NCBI GenBank assembly: GCA_019058425.1
Contig: JAHPYZ010000013.1
Coordinates: forward strand, 1 to 35,615
DNA length: 35,615 bases
From: Promethearchaeota archaeon
Lineage (GTDB): Archaea; Asgardarchaeota; Lokiarchaeia; Sigyniarchaeales; SOKP01
Direction: 5' to 3'
How positions within the stretch are numbered: position 1 is the stretch's first letter; every line of letters starts with the position of its first letter. Shown here piece by piece: positions 25,126 through 33,515 of the stretch. Position numbers and translations under genes: made by a program. The notes below the pieces were generated by a model. The model was not told the DNA's origin, did not search any database, and saw only the letters and a list, made by a program, of their open reading frames with translations.

Positions 25126-25761
25126 TTGATTGACGATATGCCAGATTGGGATGACATTTTTTCTGAAAAAGGTAAAGTATTCACAGACCCTCATCCTGAT
25201 ATGGAGAAAATTTCTAAACTCTTTGAAGAGAAGGGAGTGAAGAGAATATTAGATATTGGATCTGGCACTGGTCGTCATCTTATTTATTTCTCAAAGAAAG
25301 GATTTGAAGTTTATGGAATGGATACTTCACAGAAAGGAATTTCGATTGCTAAACAGTGGTTGGTAGAGGAAAATCTGAAAGCTGAAATAATCCTTCACAA
25401 AATGGAACAAAAATTCCCTTATGAAGATAACTTTTTTGATGCGGTAATCGCAATACAGGTTATTCATCATAACAAAATGAAAGATATTGTAATAACAGTA
25501 AATGAAATTGAAAGAGTTTTGAGAAAGGAGGGCATTATATTTATAACGTTCCCAAGAAAAAGTGATGGTTCTGGGCGAGAAGACTGGAAGTTGATGAAAA
25601 TCGAGAAAAATACATATATTCCTCAAGCGGGACAAGAAAAAGGGCTTCCGCATCATTTCTTTACTTTAGAGGAGATTCATGATGTATTTAGTTCATTTAA
25701 TCTATTAGAGATTTATAATGATAGAAAAAGACATCGAGCAATACTAGGGATTAAGAAATAA
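25126..25761 (+). CDS. Class I SAM-dependent methyltransferase
   Basis: The 211-residue protein has motif I I-L-D-I-G-S-G-T-G-R-H near 45, the acidic end of strand 2 in Y-G-M-D-T-S, motif IV F-F-D-A-V-I-A-I-Q-V-I-H-H and the L-R-K-E-G-I-I-F-I-T-F segment. It resembles TehB/UbiE-like small-molecule enzymes, and no substrate can be named. The TTG start at 25126 or the ATG at 25138 are both possible. The 3' end overlaps the convergent M28 peptidase gene by 18 bases. Confidence 0.85.
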   Translation: MIDDMPDWDDIFSEKGKVFTDPHPDMEKISKLFEEKGVKRILDIGSGTGRHLIYFSKKGFEVYGMDTSQKGISIAKQWLVEENLKAEIILHKMEQKFPYEDNFFDAVIAIQVIHHNKMKDIVITVNEIERVLRKEGIIFITFPRKSDGSGREDWKLMKIEKNTYIPQAGQEKGLPHHFFTLEEIHDVFSSFNLLEIYNDRKRHRAILGIKK

Positions 25762-26937
25762 TGTATTTTCACCTTTATTATTATTGACTAAATCTGATTC
25801 TTTCTCAGATATTTTCTTCATAGTTCTTTGTATTAATACAACAATTCCGATAACTGAAAATAAAACAATTACAATAACAATTATTTCTATATTTGGGAGA
25901 TTAATATCTTGACTCCATGGATAATTCCCTTGATAGGAATTATCTGGATCATCAATATAATTATTATAGATAAATTGTTCTACTGTTTTTCCTGTAATTT
26001 CTAGACTAGAATTATCTATGTAGGTACTATTATCTAATGTCGTATGATGATATGGCCAACCTGGATTATCCCAAAAATTTATTATTAAATCCGCTGATGG
26101 AATGCCTACACTCGTAAACGCTCTATGATCATCTATGATCGAAGCGCTTGTTGGATTTGATGGAAACTGATAAGTATAGCCTAAACTTCTTCCAGTTGCG
26201 AATAATTCATCCAATAAGGAAGATGTCGAATATTGTTCATTAATAAATTGTAAATTTACTCCTCCCACCATATCTAATAAAATCATATTATCAAAGTACT
26301 CATATGAAGAATTGTAAAAATTATTAATATCTGATACAAATTTCTGAGAGCCTTCACACCACCCCCATCCATCTATACCATACGCGTTATCCCTACCTTG
26401 ATCCTCCGCATCAAAAAATAGAAACCATATCTGACAAGATAAATTATCTTTCTCCGCATAAAGAACTTTAGCGAGTTCAATTAATACAGCACAACCACTT
26501 GCGCCATCATTAGCCCCCGGAACTGGATCATCTCTATTTGCAGATATTGGATCTTTTGTCGCCTTCGCACGAGAATCATAATGAGCCCCTAATATTACTA
26601 TATTCGATTTATTTTCATTTAATTTAAAAAGTACATTTTGACATTCAGTTAAATGAGTTGTAAAATTATGAAGATTATACGTAAAATTGCTGTCAATTTC
26701 TTCAAATTTAGAAATAAAATAATTAGTGCAGTTTACACTATCTGGAGTTCCTGGTATTCGAAATCCAAGATCTAACTGATCCTGCACATAAGAATAAGCT
26801 ACATCGCCATCAAATTCTAATTCTTTGCTATAATTTTGAACTGTTAAATTACCTGAAGGAAAGTATACAAAAATAATAGAAAATATTACTATTACCGAAA
26901 GTATGATTGGAATTAAGATCTTATATAATTTCTTTAT
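25744..26937 (-). CDS. Secreted, membrane-anchored M28-family zinc aminopeptidase, apparent AUA start
   Basis: The M28 domain is clear: G-A-H-Y-D-S-R first zinc His, P-G-A-N-D-G-A-S-G second ligand, F-F-D-A-E-D acidic pair, L-D-M-V-G and, near the end, P-Y-H-H-T-T-L-D. A C-terminal TM helix (I-V-I-V-I-V-L-F-S-V-I-G-I) is followed by a charged tail. The first GTG (26787) would begin inside the domain and drop any export signal. Translating upstream keeps the frame open for 50 more codons to a TAG at 26938-26940. It yields K-K-L-Y-K then a hydrophobic helix (I-L-I-P-I-I-L-S-V-I-V-I-F), a typical signal anchor. The only codon placed by a ribosome site is ATA at 26937, 6 bases after AGGTGA. That gives 397 residues. 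No ATG or TTG exists upstream of the GTG. Confidence 0.8.
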   Translation of the reverse strand: MKKLYKILIPIILSVIVIFSIIFVYFPSGNLTVQNYSKELEFDGDVAYSYVQDQLDLGFRIPGTPDSVNCTNYFISKFEEIDSNFTYNLHNFTTHLTECQNVLFKLNENKSNIVILGAHYDSRAKATKDPISANRDDPVPGANDGASGCAVLIELAKVLYAEKDNLSCQIWFLFFDAEDQGRDNAYGIDGWGWCEGSQKFVSDINNFYNSSYEYFDNMILLDMVGGVNLQFINEQYSTSSLLDELFATGRSLGYTYQFPSNPTSASIIDDHRAFTSVGIPSADLIINFWDNPGWPYHHTTLDNSTYIDNSSLEITGKTVEQFIYNNYIDDPDNSYQGNYPWSQDINLPNIEIIVIVIVLFSVIGIVVLIQRTMKKISEKESDLVNNNKGENTLFLNP

Positions 26938-26943
26938 CTAAAT

Positions 26944-26949
26944 TCACCT
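26944..26949 (-). promoter_or_regulatory. Shine-Dalgarno AGGTGA placing an ATA start
   Basis: On the minus strand AGGTGA is followed by six bases (ATTTAG, which includes an in-frame stop) and then ATA. The distance matches that of ATG-started neighbours such as the gene at 21887-22111 (GGTGA, 6 bases). It decides the start of the M28 peptidase. Confidence 0.65.
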
Positions 26950-27017
26950 AGTATTAAAAAAATTACTTAAATAATACCCAATAATTGTATAAAATAAAAA
27001 AAATAAAATATAAGAAT

Positions 27018-27440
27018 TTATTTAGGCTCAAAACCTAAATCTACCCTTGTTTCACCTTTAAGTTCTGTTTCAATAAAAGTTGCTTTAACAGGCATTCCGA
27101 TATTAATTGTTTCAGGTTTACTTTCATCTATTCCTATTAATTGTCCACTTATCATAGGACCCTCGTCTAGTTTTATTACTGAAAAACAATAAGGCTTGTT
27201 TCTATCATATCCTTTTTCAACAAAAAAGGGTGTTCCTACTGTAATACTTGTAAAAGCTGCAAGTTTCCCATTTCCTGACATTTCTGCCCATTCCATATTT
27301 GCCTTATAGCATTTAGTGCATAGTTTTCTTACAGGAACGTAGGTAGCTCCACAATCTTTACATTTTGAACCCATTAATTTCTTTTCAGATAAATAATCTA
27401 TATAGCTTTTTATTGTAAAATCTCTCTCATCTTCTGTCAT
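27018..27440 (-). CDS. DUF35 zinc-ribbon/OB-fold protein, thiolase partner
   Basis: The 140-residue protein has a rubredoxin-like zinc ribbon (C27-x2-C30 and C41-x2-C44) followed by an OB-fold (G-K-L-A-A-F-T-S-I-T-V-G, later P-Y-C-F-S-V-I-K-L-D-E-G). In archaea DUF35 proteins form complexes with thiolase and HMG-CoA synthase, joining their active sites for acyl-CoA channelling. Here it starts 11 bases after the thiolase stop with GAGGTG 6 bases before its ATG. HMG-CoA synthase, the usual third gene, is absent next door. Confidence 0.88.
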   Translation of the reverse strand: MTEDERDFTIKSYIDYLSEKKLMGSKCKDCGATYVPVRKLCTKCYKANMEWAEMSGNGKLAAFTSITVGTPFFVEKGYDRNKPYCFSVIKLDEGPMISGQLIGIDESKPETINIGMPVKATFIETELKGETRVDLGFEPK

Positions 27441-27451
27441 TTTTCACACCT

Positions 27452-28711
27452 CTATTTTTCAAATATTGTTACAACACATGTTGCTCCTGAACCACCTAAG
27501 TTATGGGTCAACATTCTCTCAACATCAAATTTCACTTGTCTATTTCTCTCCGCCACACCTCTCATTTGTTTGAACGCTTCTACACAAAATGCAGCACCAG
27601 TAGCACCTACAGGATGACCTTTACTTTTTAAACCTCCACTCGTATTTATTGGCAATGATCCATCTCTCTTAGTTTCTCCATCTTTAATTGCAGTGACAGC
27701 TTTTCCTTTTTCATAAAAACCTAAATCTTCTAGAGCCACAATTTCAGCAATAGTAAAGCAATCATGAACTTCAGCTACCTGAATATCTTTAGGTTTTAAT
27801 CCCGACATTTCATATGCCTGTCGTGCTGCTTCTTTAGTAGCAATAAAACTCGTTAAATCATCTCTATCATGTAAAGATAATGCTGCACTACCTTGACCAG
27901 TACCAGTAATCCATATTGGAGTATCAGTATAATTTTTTGCTACATCTTCAGCTGCTAAGAATACGCATGCAGCTCCGTCAGTAATTAAGCTACAATCAAA
28001 TAATCTTAAAGGGTATGCAATTATAGGATTGGATCTACTTTTAAGATAATCAAACTCATCTTTCCAATCTGGAATTTCTCCTCCAGATTTTTCAATTTTT
28101 GCTATTTTACTTTTCATCATATCAGAAATAGAACTTTGCATTTGAGCATATGGATTTTCCTTTCCATTTTCATGGTTTTTTATTCCAACTCTCATTAAAT
28201 CTTCAACACTAGTTCCATACTTATGAAAATGAGCTGATGCTAGAGTTGCATATAATCCTGGAAATGTTGCTCCAGCAGGATATTCAAATAAACTGTCTGA
28301 AGCAGTAGCTAATACATCAGTCACATTCACTGTAGGTTGCTCTGTCATACACTCAACACCACTCACTGCAATAACATCATGAACTCCTGATGCAATTGCC
28401 AAAATTGCTTGTCGAAGAGCAATCCCACTGCTAGCGCAAGCACCCTCAAAACGACCTGCTGGTTTTGGGACTAATCCTACTAAATCTGCCATCTGAGGTC
28501 CTAAATGTCCTTGGTGATTAAATAGATCTGAAGAATAATTACCAACATAACATGCATCAACATCTTTAGGTTCAATCCCATTATCAACTCTACTTACTGC
28601 ATCAAGCCATGCGTCAACCCATAAATCTGGATTTCTTTTAAGAGGAAAATGTGCTCCAAATTTGCTCATACCTGCTCCGATCATGGCTACTTTTCTTGCT
28701 AATTTTCCCAT
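27452..28711 (-). CDS. Thiolase (acetyl-CoA C-acetyltransferase, SCP2-like subfamily)
   Basis: The 419-residue enzyme joins or splits acyl-CoA units, typically 2 acetyl-CoA and acetoacetyl-CoA. The nucleophilic Cys is C92 in G-A-C-A-S-S-G. The His pair lies in E-V-H-D-C-F-T and S-K-G-H-P-V-G-A-T-G, and the last motif is H-N-L-G-G-S-G-A. The archaeal SCP2-like type with H-D-C-F, not N-E-A-F, fits an enzyme that works with a DUF35 scaffold. With the downstream DUF35 gene it may feed the mevalonate route or fatty-acid turnover. Confidence 0.92.
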   Translation of the reverse strand: MGKLARKVAMIGAGMSKFGAHFPLKRNPDLWVDAWLDAVSRVDNGIEPKDVDACYVGNYSSDLFNHQGHLGPQMADLVGLVPKPAGRFEGACASSGIALRQAILAIASGVHDVIAVSGVECMTEQPTVNVTDVLATASDSLFEYPAGATFPGLYATLASAHFHKYGTSVEDLMRVGIKNHENGKENPYAQMQSSISDMMKSKIAKIEKSGGEIPDWKDEFDYLKSRSNPIIAYPLRLFDCSLITDGAACVFLAAEDVAKNYTDTPIWITGTGQGSAALSLHDRDDLTSFIATKEAARQAYEMSGLKPKDIQVAEVHDCFTIAEIVALEDLGFYEKGKAVTAIKDGETKRDGSLPINTSGGLKSKGHPVGATGAAFCVEAFKQMRGVAERNRQVKFDVERMLTHNLGGSGATCVVTIFEK

Positions 28712-28818
28712 ATTTTCATCATTTTATTTTTTGATTAAATTAAATATTTTTACAATTCTAAATTCTTGAGTTAAAGAAAAATTTTAATTTTTATGATTTT
28801 AAATCGTAAAAATATAAA

Positions 28819-30033
28819 TTACTCATGAAAATATTTTAAGAGAAATAGTATCTCAATTATAATTCCTATGATACTGAATATAAAGGGAGCAATATAATGA
28901 ATATTTTCTACGATTAATCCTCCTAGAATTCCAGTAGGTATCAAACCTATACCTCTAAAGAATGATACTATCCCATAAGTTTCAGCTTTCTGTTCATCAC
29001 CTAAATTGGTGAGAATTACTTGCTCTGCGGGTATAAATGTGCAGACCGATAAAGCGAGTAAAATGTATCCAATACTTAATGTTATTATTAATGTATGGTT
29101 AATCGAATTCATCCATAGAATAACTGAAAGTGTATTCAGTAAATAAAAGCCTAATCCAAAGAATTGACTCAAAATTAATGTTTTTTTATTACCAATTTTA
29201 TCCGTTATATGGCCAGCAGGAATTTGGAAAATAGCATTCGCTATGTTAAACCATAATGTAATAAAAGCAATGTTCTCTTTTGTAAGATTATAATAAACGC
29301 TTAAGCCTCCAGTGTAGATTGAAAGAGAGATGCTATATACAAAAATATCTAAAGTAAAGAATATTAAAATCGATGTTAATGTTTTTGTTTTAAAAATCTT
29401 TATCCACATGTTTGGTTTCTTATTATTACTATTTTTAATTCTTTGATTTCGATTGTTCTGGGTAATATTATTAATAAAAAATATGAAAATTATCCCTTCA
29501 ATTAGTAGTAGGCCAATAAAAAACATTATATAAAATCTAGAACTGAGTCCTTGTCCAAGAATTATGAAAATGGATGCTGCAATATTTCCAAAAAAGAAAG
29601 AAAAAAATATAAACCCAAACGTAGTTCCTTTAGATTTATTGCTATTTTCAGCAACTAAAAACTGAGCATTTAGATTGTTAAAAATCATACCTAAAAAGTA
29701 AAAAACAATCCCTAAAAAAACTAAATATAAACTATTTGGATTGGCATAAACTAAAAATAGGAGACCTACCATATATATAGGGATACTCGTAATAAGCATG
29801 TATTTACGGTTATATTTATCAGTTAATTTACCTATGAAAGGCATAGGTATAAATTGCATTATTGATCCAATCGTAATAAATAAACCCGTCAATACAATGG
29901 AATTTGTAAGTTCTAATAGATATGGTTGATAAACTACCGTAAACAAACCAGTGCCAAATCCATGAATTAATTTGGTAATTGCTATAGTTACTAGATTCTT
30001 ACGTTTTCTTTTATCTAAATTATCAAGTTCCAT
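28819..30033 (-). CDS. Major facilitator superfamily transporter
   Basis: About 404 residues from the ATG at 30033; longer starts up to 30096 add a Phe/Ile-rich stretch that looks non-genuine. Twelve hydrophobic segments are arranged in two sets of six. The MFS loop 2-3 signature is visible as G-K-L-T-D-K-Y-N-R-K, and the second half has the equivalent G-H-I-T-D-K-I-G-N-K. The central cytoplasmic loop is rich in Asn/Lys. Substrate is not predictable. It lies between thiolase and the corrinoid adenosyltransferase on the same strand. Confidence 0.88.
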   Translation of the reverse strand: MELDNLDKRKRKNLVTIAITKLIHGFGTGLFTVVYQPYLLELTNSIVLTGLFITIGSIMQFIPMPFIGKLTDKYNRKYMLITSIPIYMVGLLFLVYANPNSLYLVFLGIVFYFLGMIFNNLNAQFLVAENSNKSKGTTFGFIFFSFFFGNIAASIFIILGQGLSSRFYIMFFIGLLLIEGIIFIFFINNITQNNRNQRIKNSNNKKPNMWIKIFKTKTLTSILIFFTLDIFVYSISLSIYTGGLSVYYNLTKENIAFITLWFNIANAIFQIPAGHITDKIGNKKTLILSQFFGLGFYLLNTLSVILWMNSINHTLIITLSIGYILLALSVCTFIPAEQVILTNLGDEQKAETYGIVSFFRGIGLIPTGILGGLIVENIHYIAPFIFSIIGIIIEILFLLKYFHE

Positions 30034-30176
30034 CGAAATTTTTCCAAAATAAAATTTAATCTGAAAATATACAAGAAAAAATATAGGTTTGAACAAGAAT
30101 GTTTTGAATTTGTTGAATCAGAAATAGAACTTCATAATATTTTGACAAATTATAAAATTAATATCATATGGTATTC

Positions 30177-30719
30177 TTAAAATTCAATACCGTATCTAGC
30201 AGTTATTCCTTTTGAGGAATAGTAGTGTTTTATCATTCTCATTTCAGTTACTAGATCAGCTAATTCCTTTATTTTAGGATGCATTTTTGGTCCACCTGTA
30301 AGGATGAGTTCCACTTGGTTTGGCTTTATCTTGATTAGATCCAAAACTGGCTCAACAGGTATTACATTCATTGATATTGCAACACCTATTTCATCAAGAA
30401 TAACAATATCATATTCATCGCTCTTGATGATCTTTTCAGCGAAGTTAAGAGCTTTCTTACCTTCTTTAATATCAAATTCACAAGGTTCTGCTATTAAATC
30501 AGGACTCCCAAATTGTTTTAATTCAAAGTTAGGTATATTTTTAATAGTTTCAATTTCACCATATTTATAATTCCCTTTCATAAACTGAATCATATATACT
30601 TTGAATCCATGTCCTGTAGCGCGCACACCTTGTCCAATTGCTGCTGTAGTTTTGCCCTTACCGCGCCCAAAATAAACCTGGACTAATCCCTGTTTTAATC
30701 TTTTTCTAGTTGAACTCAT
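30177..30719 (-). CDS. cobA: Corrinoid (cob(I)alamin) adenosyltransferase, CobA/CobO/BtuR type
   Basis: About 180 residues from the ATG at 30719 (a TTG at 30728 adds three). The N-terminal strand Q-V-Y-F leads to the CobA P-loop G-R-G-K-G-K-T-T, which binds ATP in the reversed orientation known for this family. I-V-I-L-D-E-I is the Walker B strand, V-E-L-I-L-T-G-G is typical, and it ends A-R-Y-G-I-E-F. The enzyme adenosylates reduced corrinoids to make coenzyme B12. It is transcribed divergently from the corrinoid-module genes to its right, so a shared control region at 30729-30799 is likely. Confidence 0.93.
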   Translation of the reverse strand: MSSTRKRLKQGLVQVYFGRGKGKTTAAIGQGVRATGHGFKVYMIQFMKGNYKYGEIETIKNIPNFELKQFGSPDLIAEPCEFDIKEGKKALNFAEKIIKSDEYDIVILDEIGVAISMNVIPVEPVLDLIKIKPNQVELILTGGPKMHPKIKELADLVTEMRMIKHYYSSKGITARYGIEF

Positions 30720-30799
30720 GTTTTTCAATCTAATAATTTATTATATTTTGGAATACTCTATCATTTAATTATTTTTTAATAAGAAGGTAATGTGATTCC

Positions 30800-31567
30800 A
30801 TGGGTAAATATGAAAAATTAAATAATCAGCTGAATAAGTATCTTAGATTAGCTACTTTTCCAGTTGCGGTGAAATTATTAGAAGATCCAAATGAGTTAGA
30901 TAATATAAAATTCCTAAAAAGACCAGAAACTAAAATGGTAATATGCCAACTTTTCAGTTTTTCCAGATATTATGGATGGACGATGGGTTGTAATAAAGAA
31001 GATAATATATGCCCACTTGCTGATATTTCTTTAGGGTTTGAAGAATCTCATAAATTATTCGAAGAAGGTGCTTTTTTTATAGGAAGATATAACGAAACAA
31101 AAGAGGCTGCAAAAAAAACTACACAAACCATTCCTAAAATTCCATTTGGAAAATATAAAGCCATTATCTCAGGTGCTTTGCATCGTATTGATTTTGATCC
31201 TGATTTAATACTTATATGGGCTAATTCCGCACAAATCATGAGAATTATTCAAGGTTATTTATGGAAAAAGGGTGGTAGGATTTCAATGTCTACTTTCTGT
31301 GATGGTGTGTGTGCAGATACCATATCAAATGCACTTCTCACTAATGATTTACAAATAGCTTTTCCTTGTCTCGGTGATCGTCGATATGGGAATGCTACAG
31401 ATAATGATTTAATTGCTTCAATACCAATTGGAATCTCTGATGAAATAATAATAGGTATGGAAGAGACACATAAAGCAGGAACGAGATATCCCATACCATA
31501 TCAAATATCTACACCAGAATATTTTGTAAAAATGAAAAAACAGTTGGATAAAGCGAAGAAAAACTAA
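30800..31567 (+). CDS. DUF169-family protein
   Basis: The 255-residue protein matches the DUF169 layout: N-terminal F-P-V-A-V-K-L, the Cys-containing segment M-G-C-N-K-E-D-N-I-C-P, F-G-K-Y-K-A-I-I-S-G-A-L, the R-I-I-Q-G-Y-L segment, S-T-F-C-D-G-V-C-A-D and C-L-G-D-R-R-Y-G. The family is common in methanogens and anaerobes that use corrinoid methyltransferases, but its function is not established. Two Cys pairs could bind a metal or cluster. AAGGTAATGTGA precedes the ATG. It is the first gene of the plus-strand module, 84 bases before the CoA-transferase alpha gene. Confidence 0.8.
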   Translation: MGKYEKLNNQLNKYLRLATFPVAVKLLEDPNELDNIKFLKRPETKMVICQLFSFSRYYGWTMGCNKEDNICPLADISLGFEESHKLFEEGAFFIGRYNETKEAAKKTTQTIPKIPFGKYKAIISGALHRIDFDPDLILIWANSAQIMRIIQGYLWKKGGRISMSTFCDGVCADTISNALLTNDLQIAFPCLGDRRYGNATDNDLIASIPIGISDEIIIGMEETHKAGTRYPIPYQISTPEYFVKMKKQLDKAKKN

Positions 31568-31637
31568 AATTTGAAAGTTTTTTATAGTAAAATTAACTGA
31601 TTATATTGAAATAATAGAAAAATTGATTAGATTATAA

Positions 31638-31644
31638 GAGGGGA
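31638..31644 (+). promoter_or_regulatory. Shine-Dalgarno GAGGGGA placing an ATT start
   Basis: GAGGGGA is followed by six bases (TTGTAG, with an in-frame TAG) and then ATT at 31651, where the CoA-transferase alpha sequence begins. The TTG inside the spacer abuts the ribosome site and is followed at once by a stop. It decides the start of the next gene. Confidence 0.6.
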
Positions 31645-31650
31645 TTGTAG

Positions 31651-32511
31651 ATTAGATTAAGTAAATTATTCACTTTAGAGGAAGCTATTTCAACATATGT
31701 TAATGATGGAGATCTTATAGGTTTTGGTGGCCTATCTTTTTGGAGAAAACCAATTAGTGCTTGTAGGGAGATAATCAGACAAAAAAAGAAAGATTTAACC
31801 ATATGTACCTTTGTTGGCGGAATGGAAATTGATATGCTTATCGCTGGAGGTTGTGCTTCGGAGGTAAGAAGTTGTTTTGTAGGAATGGAAATTTTTGGGA
31901 TGGCCCCACATTTCCGAAAAGCTGTAGAATCTGGCTCGATCACAATATCTGAAGAAAGTGAAGCAACGATTGCTCTAGGATTAAGAGCTTCCTACTTGAA
32001 AGTCCCTTTCATGCCTTTAAAAGGGCTTATTGGAACCGATATGCAAAAAGTAAGGAAGGATATTAAACAGATCGAAGACCCTCTAGGTTCTGGAACTCAG
32101 GTTATGGTCGTACCTAAGATAGATTTAGATGTAGCAATACTTCATGTACCATACGCTGATGAGTTTGGAAATGGTAATATCGCTGGAGCGGTATGGATGG
32201 ATGCTGATATGGGAAAGACGGCTAAGAAAACAATTATAACATGTGAAAAAATAGTGGAAACAGAAGATATCCGTCATTTACCAGGAAAAGCTCAGTTACC
32301 CATTCAAACTACCAACGCAGTTGTTAAAGTTCCTTTTGGAGCACATCCAACTTCATGTTATCCTAATTACACTTTTGATCCTAATCATATTCAATGCTAT
32401 TTAAAAACCGAATTTGAAGAATACAAGAAAAAATTTATAACAGGCAAAACCCCCACTCAATACTTTGAAGAGACTGGTGGAATACAAACTATTTTTAATA
32501 TATTATTATAG
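31651..32511 (+). CDS. CoA-transferase family I, subunit A (glutaconate-CoA-transferase/IpdA-like), apparent AUU start
   Basis: From the ATT the product is 286 residues and opens as this family does: S-K-L-F-T-L-E-E-A-I-S, V-N-D-G-D-L-I-G-F-G-G, then R-K-P-I-S-A-C-R-E-I-I-R. The first ATG in frame is at 31822, after this conserved region, so it cannot be the start. Later family features are Y-A-D-E-F-G-N and G-A-H-P-T-S-C near the C-terminus. The stop is followed by GGAGG and the B-subunit ATG 12 bases on. The pair would form an alpha2beta2-type acyl-CoA enzyme. Whether it transfers CoA depends on the B subunit. Confidence 0.82.
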   Translation: MRLSKLFTLEEAISTYVNDGDLIGFGGLSFWRKPISACREIIRQKKKDLTICTFVGGMEIDMLIAGGCASEVRSCFVGMEIFGMAPHFRKAVESGSITISEESEATIALGLRASYLKVPFMPLKGLIGTDMQKVRKDIKQIEDPLGSGTQVMVVPKIDLDVAILHVPYADEFGNGNIAGAVWMDADMGKTAKKTIITCEKIVETEDIRHLPGKAQLPIQTTNAVVKVPFGAHPTSCYPNYTFDPNHIQCYLKTEFEEYKKKFITGKTPTQYFEETGGIQTIFNILL

Positions 32512-32523
32512 GAGGATAAACTG

Positions 32524-33405
32524 ATGAGTGAATATTCGACAGATTACACAGTGGATGAAATGATGACTGTGTTAATGGCGAGAGAAGTCAGGAATGATGA
32601 TATAATGATTGTTGGAGTAGCAACTCCAATGGTTTGGGCAGCTTTCACTTTAGCAAAGCTAACTCATGCTCCTGATGCAATATATCATTATATTATGGGA
32701 AATACATTTGTATTAGAACCTCGACAAGTAAGCTTTCTCTATCTTGAAATGAATACTGCTCGAGCATATCGATTTCAAGATAGTGTAGAATGCACGCTAG
32801 AATCACTTCCTTCTGATAAACTAACTACAATTGAATTCTTCAGACCAGCTCAGATTGATCAATTTGGAAATAGTAATAATATATGTATTGGTGATTGGAA
32901 TAAACCAAAAATAAGACTACCTGGAGCTGCTGGTATTCTCGATTTTAGCATGTTTTACGCTCGTGGATCTTTTCTTTATACTCCACGACATGATACAAGA
33001 ACATTTGTTCCTACAGAAAAATTATATTTTATCTCTGGCGTTGGTTTCCCTGATGGTAAACGATCATTATGTGGCGGTGCTGGCCCCCAATGTGTAATTA
33101 CCAATTTAGCTTACTTGAATTTTGATGAAACAACTAAAAGAATGAGATTAACTTCTTATCATCCTGGAGTTGATGTTGAAAGTGTTAAAGAATCAACTGG
33201 ATTTGAACTGCTTATTCCAGAAGAAATAAAAGAAACGATACCTCCTACTAAGAATGAAATTGATTTATTAAGAGAAAGGGTTGATCCGTTAAATATCAGA
33301 AAGTTGGAAATTCTTTCAGGCAGAGAACGAGAAGAATTATTAAATGATATAATTCAAAAAGAATTAGCAAAACAAAATAAATTTCCAGAATTACTTTGTG
33401 GGTAA
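32524..33405 (+). CDS. CoA-transferase family I, subunit B-like, catalytic glutamate apparently missing
   Basis: The 293-residue protein aligns by eye along its whole length with glutaconate-CoA-transferase B and IpdB. Shared points are an N-terminal helix with E-M-M-T-V, H-A-P-D at 48-51, D-Q-F-G-N-S-N near 116, the I-G-D-W-N-K-P-K-I-R-L-P-G segment, G-G-A-G-P-Q-C-V-I-T, and H-P-G-V-D-V-E-S-V. In the transferases the nucleophilic Glu lies in the short E-[AS]-G motif right after A-P-D-x4-5. Here that place reads Y-I-M-G (56-59), with Ile57 for Glu. GGAGG precedes the ATG. A hydrolase or ring-opening role, as for IpdAB, is more likely than CoA transfer. Confidence 0.82.
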   Translation: MSEYSTDYTVDEMMTVLMAREVRNDDIMIVGVATPMVWAAFTLAKLTHAPDAIYHYIMGNTFVLEPRQVSFLYLEMNTARAYRFQDSVECTLESLPSDKLTTIEFFRPAQIDQFGNSNNICIGDWNKPKIRLPGAAGILDFSMFYARGSFLYTPRHDTRTFVPTEKLYFISGVGFPDGKRSLCGGAGPQCVITNLAYLNFDETTKRMRLTSYHPGVDVESVKESTGFELLIPEEIKETIPPTKNEIDLLRERVDPLNIRKLEILSGREREELLNDIIQKELAKQNKFPELLCG

Positions 33406-33497
33406 TTTTATTTTTATTACTATTTAGAGAAGTAGGAATTGTGGAAATGTTCATATATTTATTCTAAAACGATACTTGAGTGAATAACTGATTAGGG

Positions 33498-33506
33498 TTT
33501 TTTTTT
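33498..33506 (+). terminator. T9 tract after the CoA-transferase genes
   Basis: A run of nine T residues follows GGG about 95 bases after the subunit B stop. Archaeal RNA polymerase ends at such tracts. A 4-base-loop hairpin starts 10 bases later. Confidence 0.45.
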
Positions 33507-33515
33507 ATAATTAAT

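Noticed and set aside
25744..26787. M28 peptidase starting at GTG 26787
   Set aside because: It loses the hydrophobic export segment encoded in the open frame upstream and has no ribosome site at a suitable distance.
31645..31650. TTG-TAG read as a start followed by a recoded (pyrrolysine) codon in the CoA-transferase alpha gene
   Set aside because: The TTG directly abuts the ribosome site, and the M28 gene has TAG before its ATA without any start upstream. A simple ATT start explains the data without recoding. No pylT-like or Pyl enzyme gene is visible.
31632..31943. 103-codon minus-strand frame opposite the CoA-transferase alpha start
   Set aside because: Antisense to conserved family sequence; the product has no recognisable features.
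31822..32511. CoA-transferase alpha subunit starting at ATG 31822
   Set aside because: This would remove about 57 residues that match the conserved N-terminus of the family, including G-F-G-G and R-K-P.
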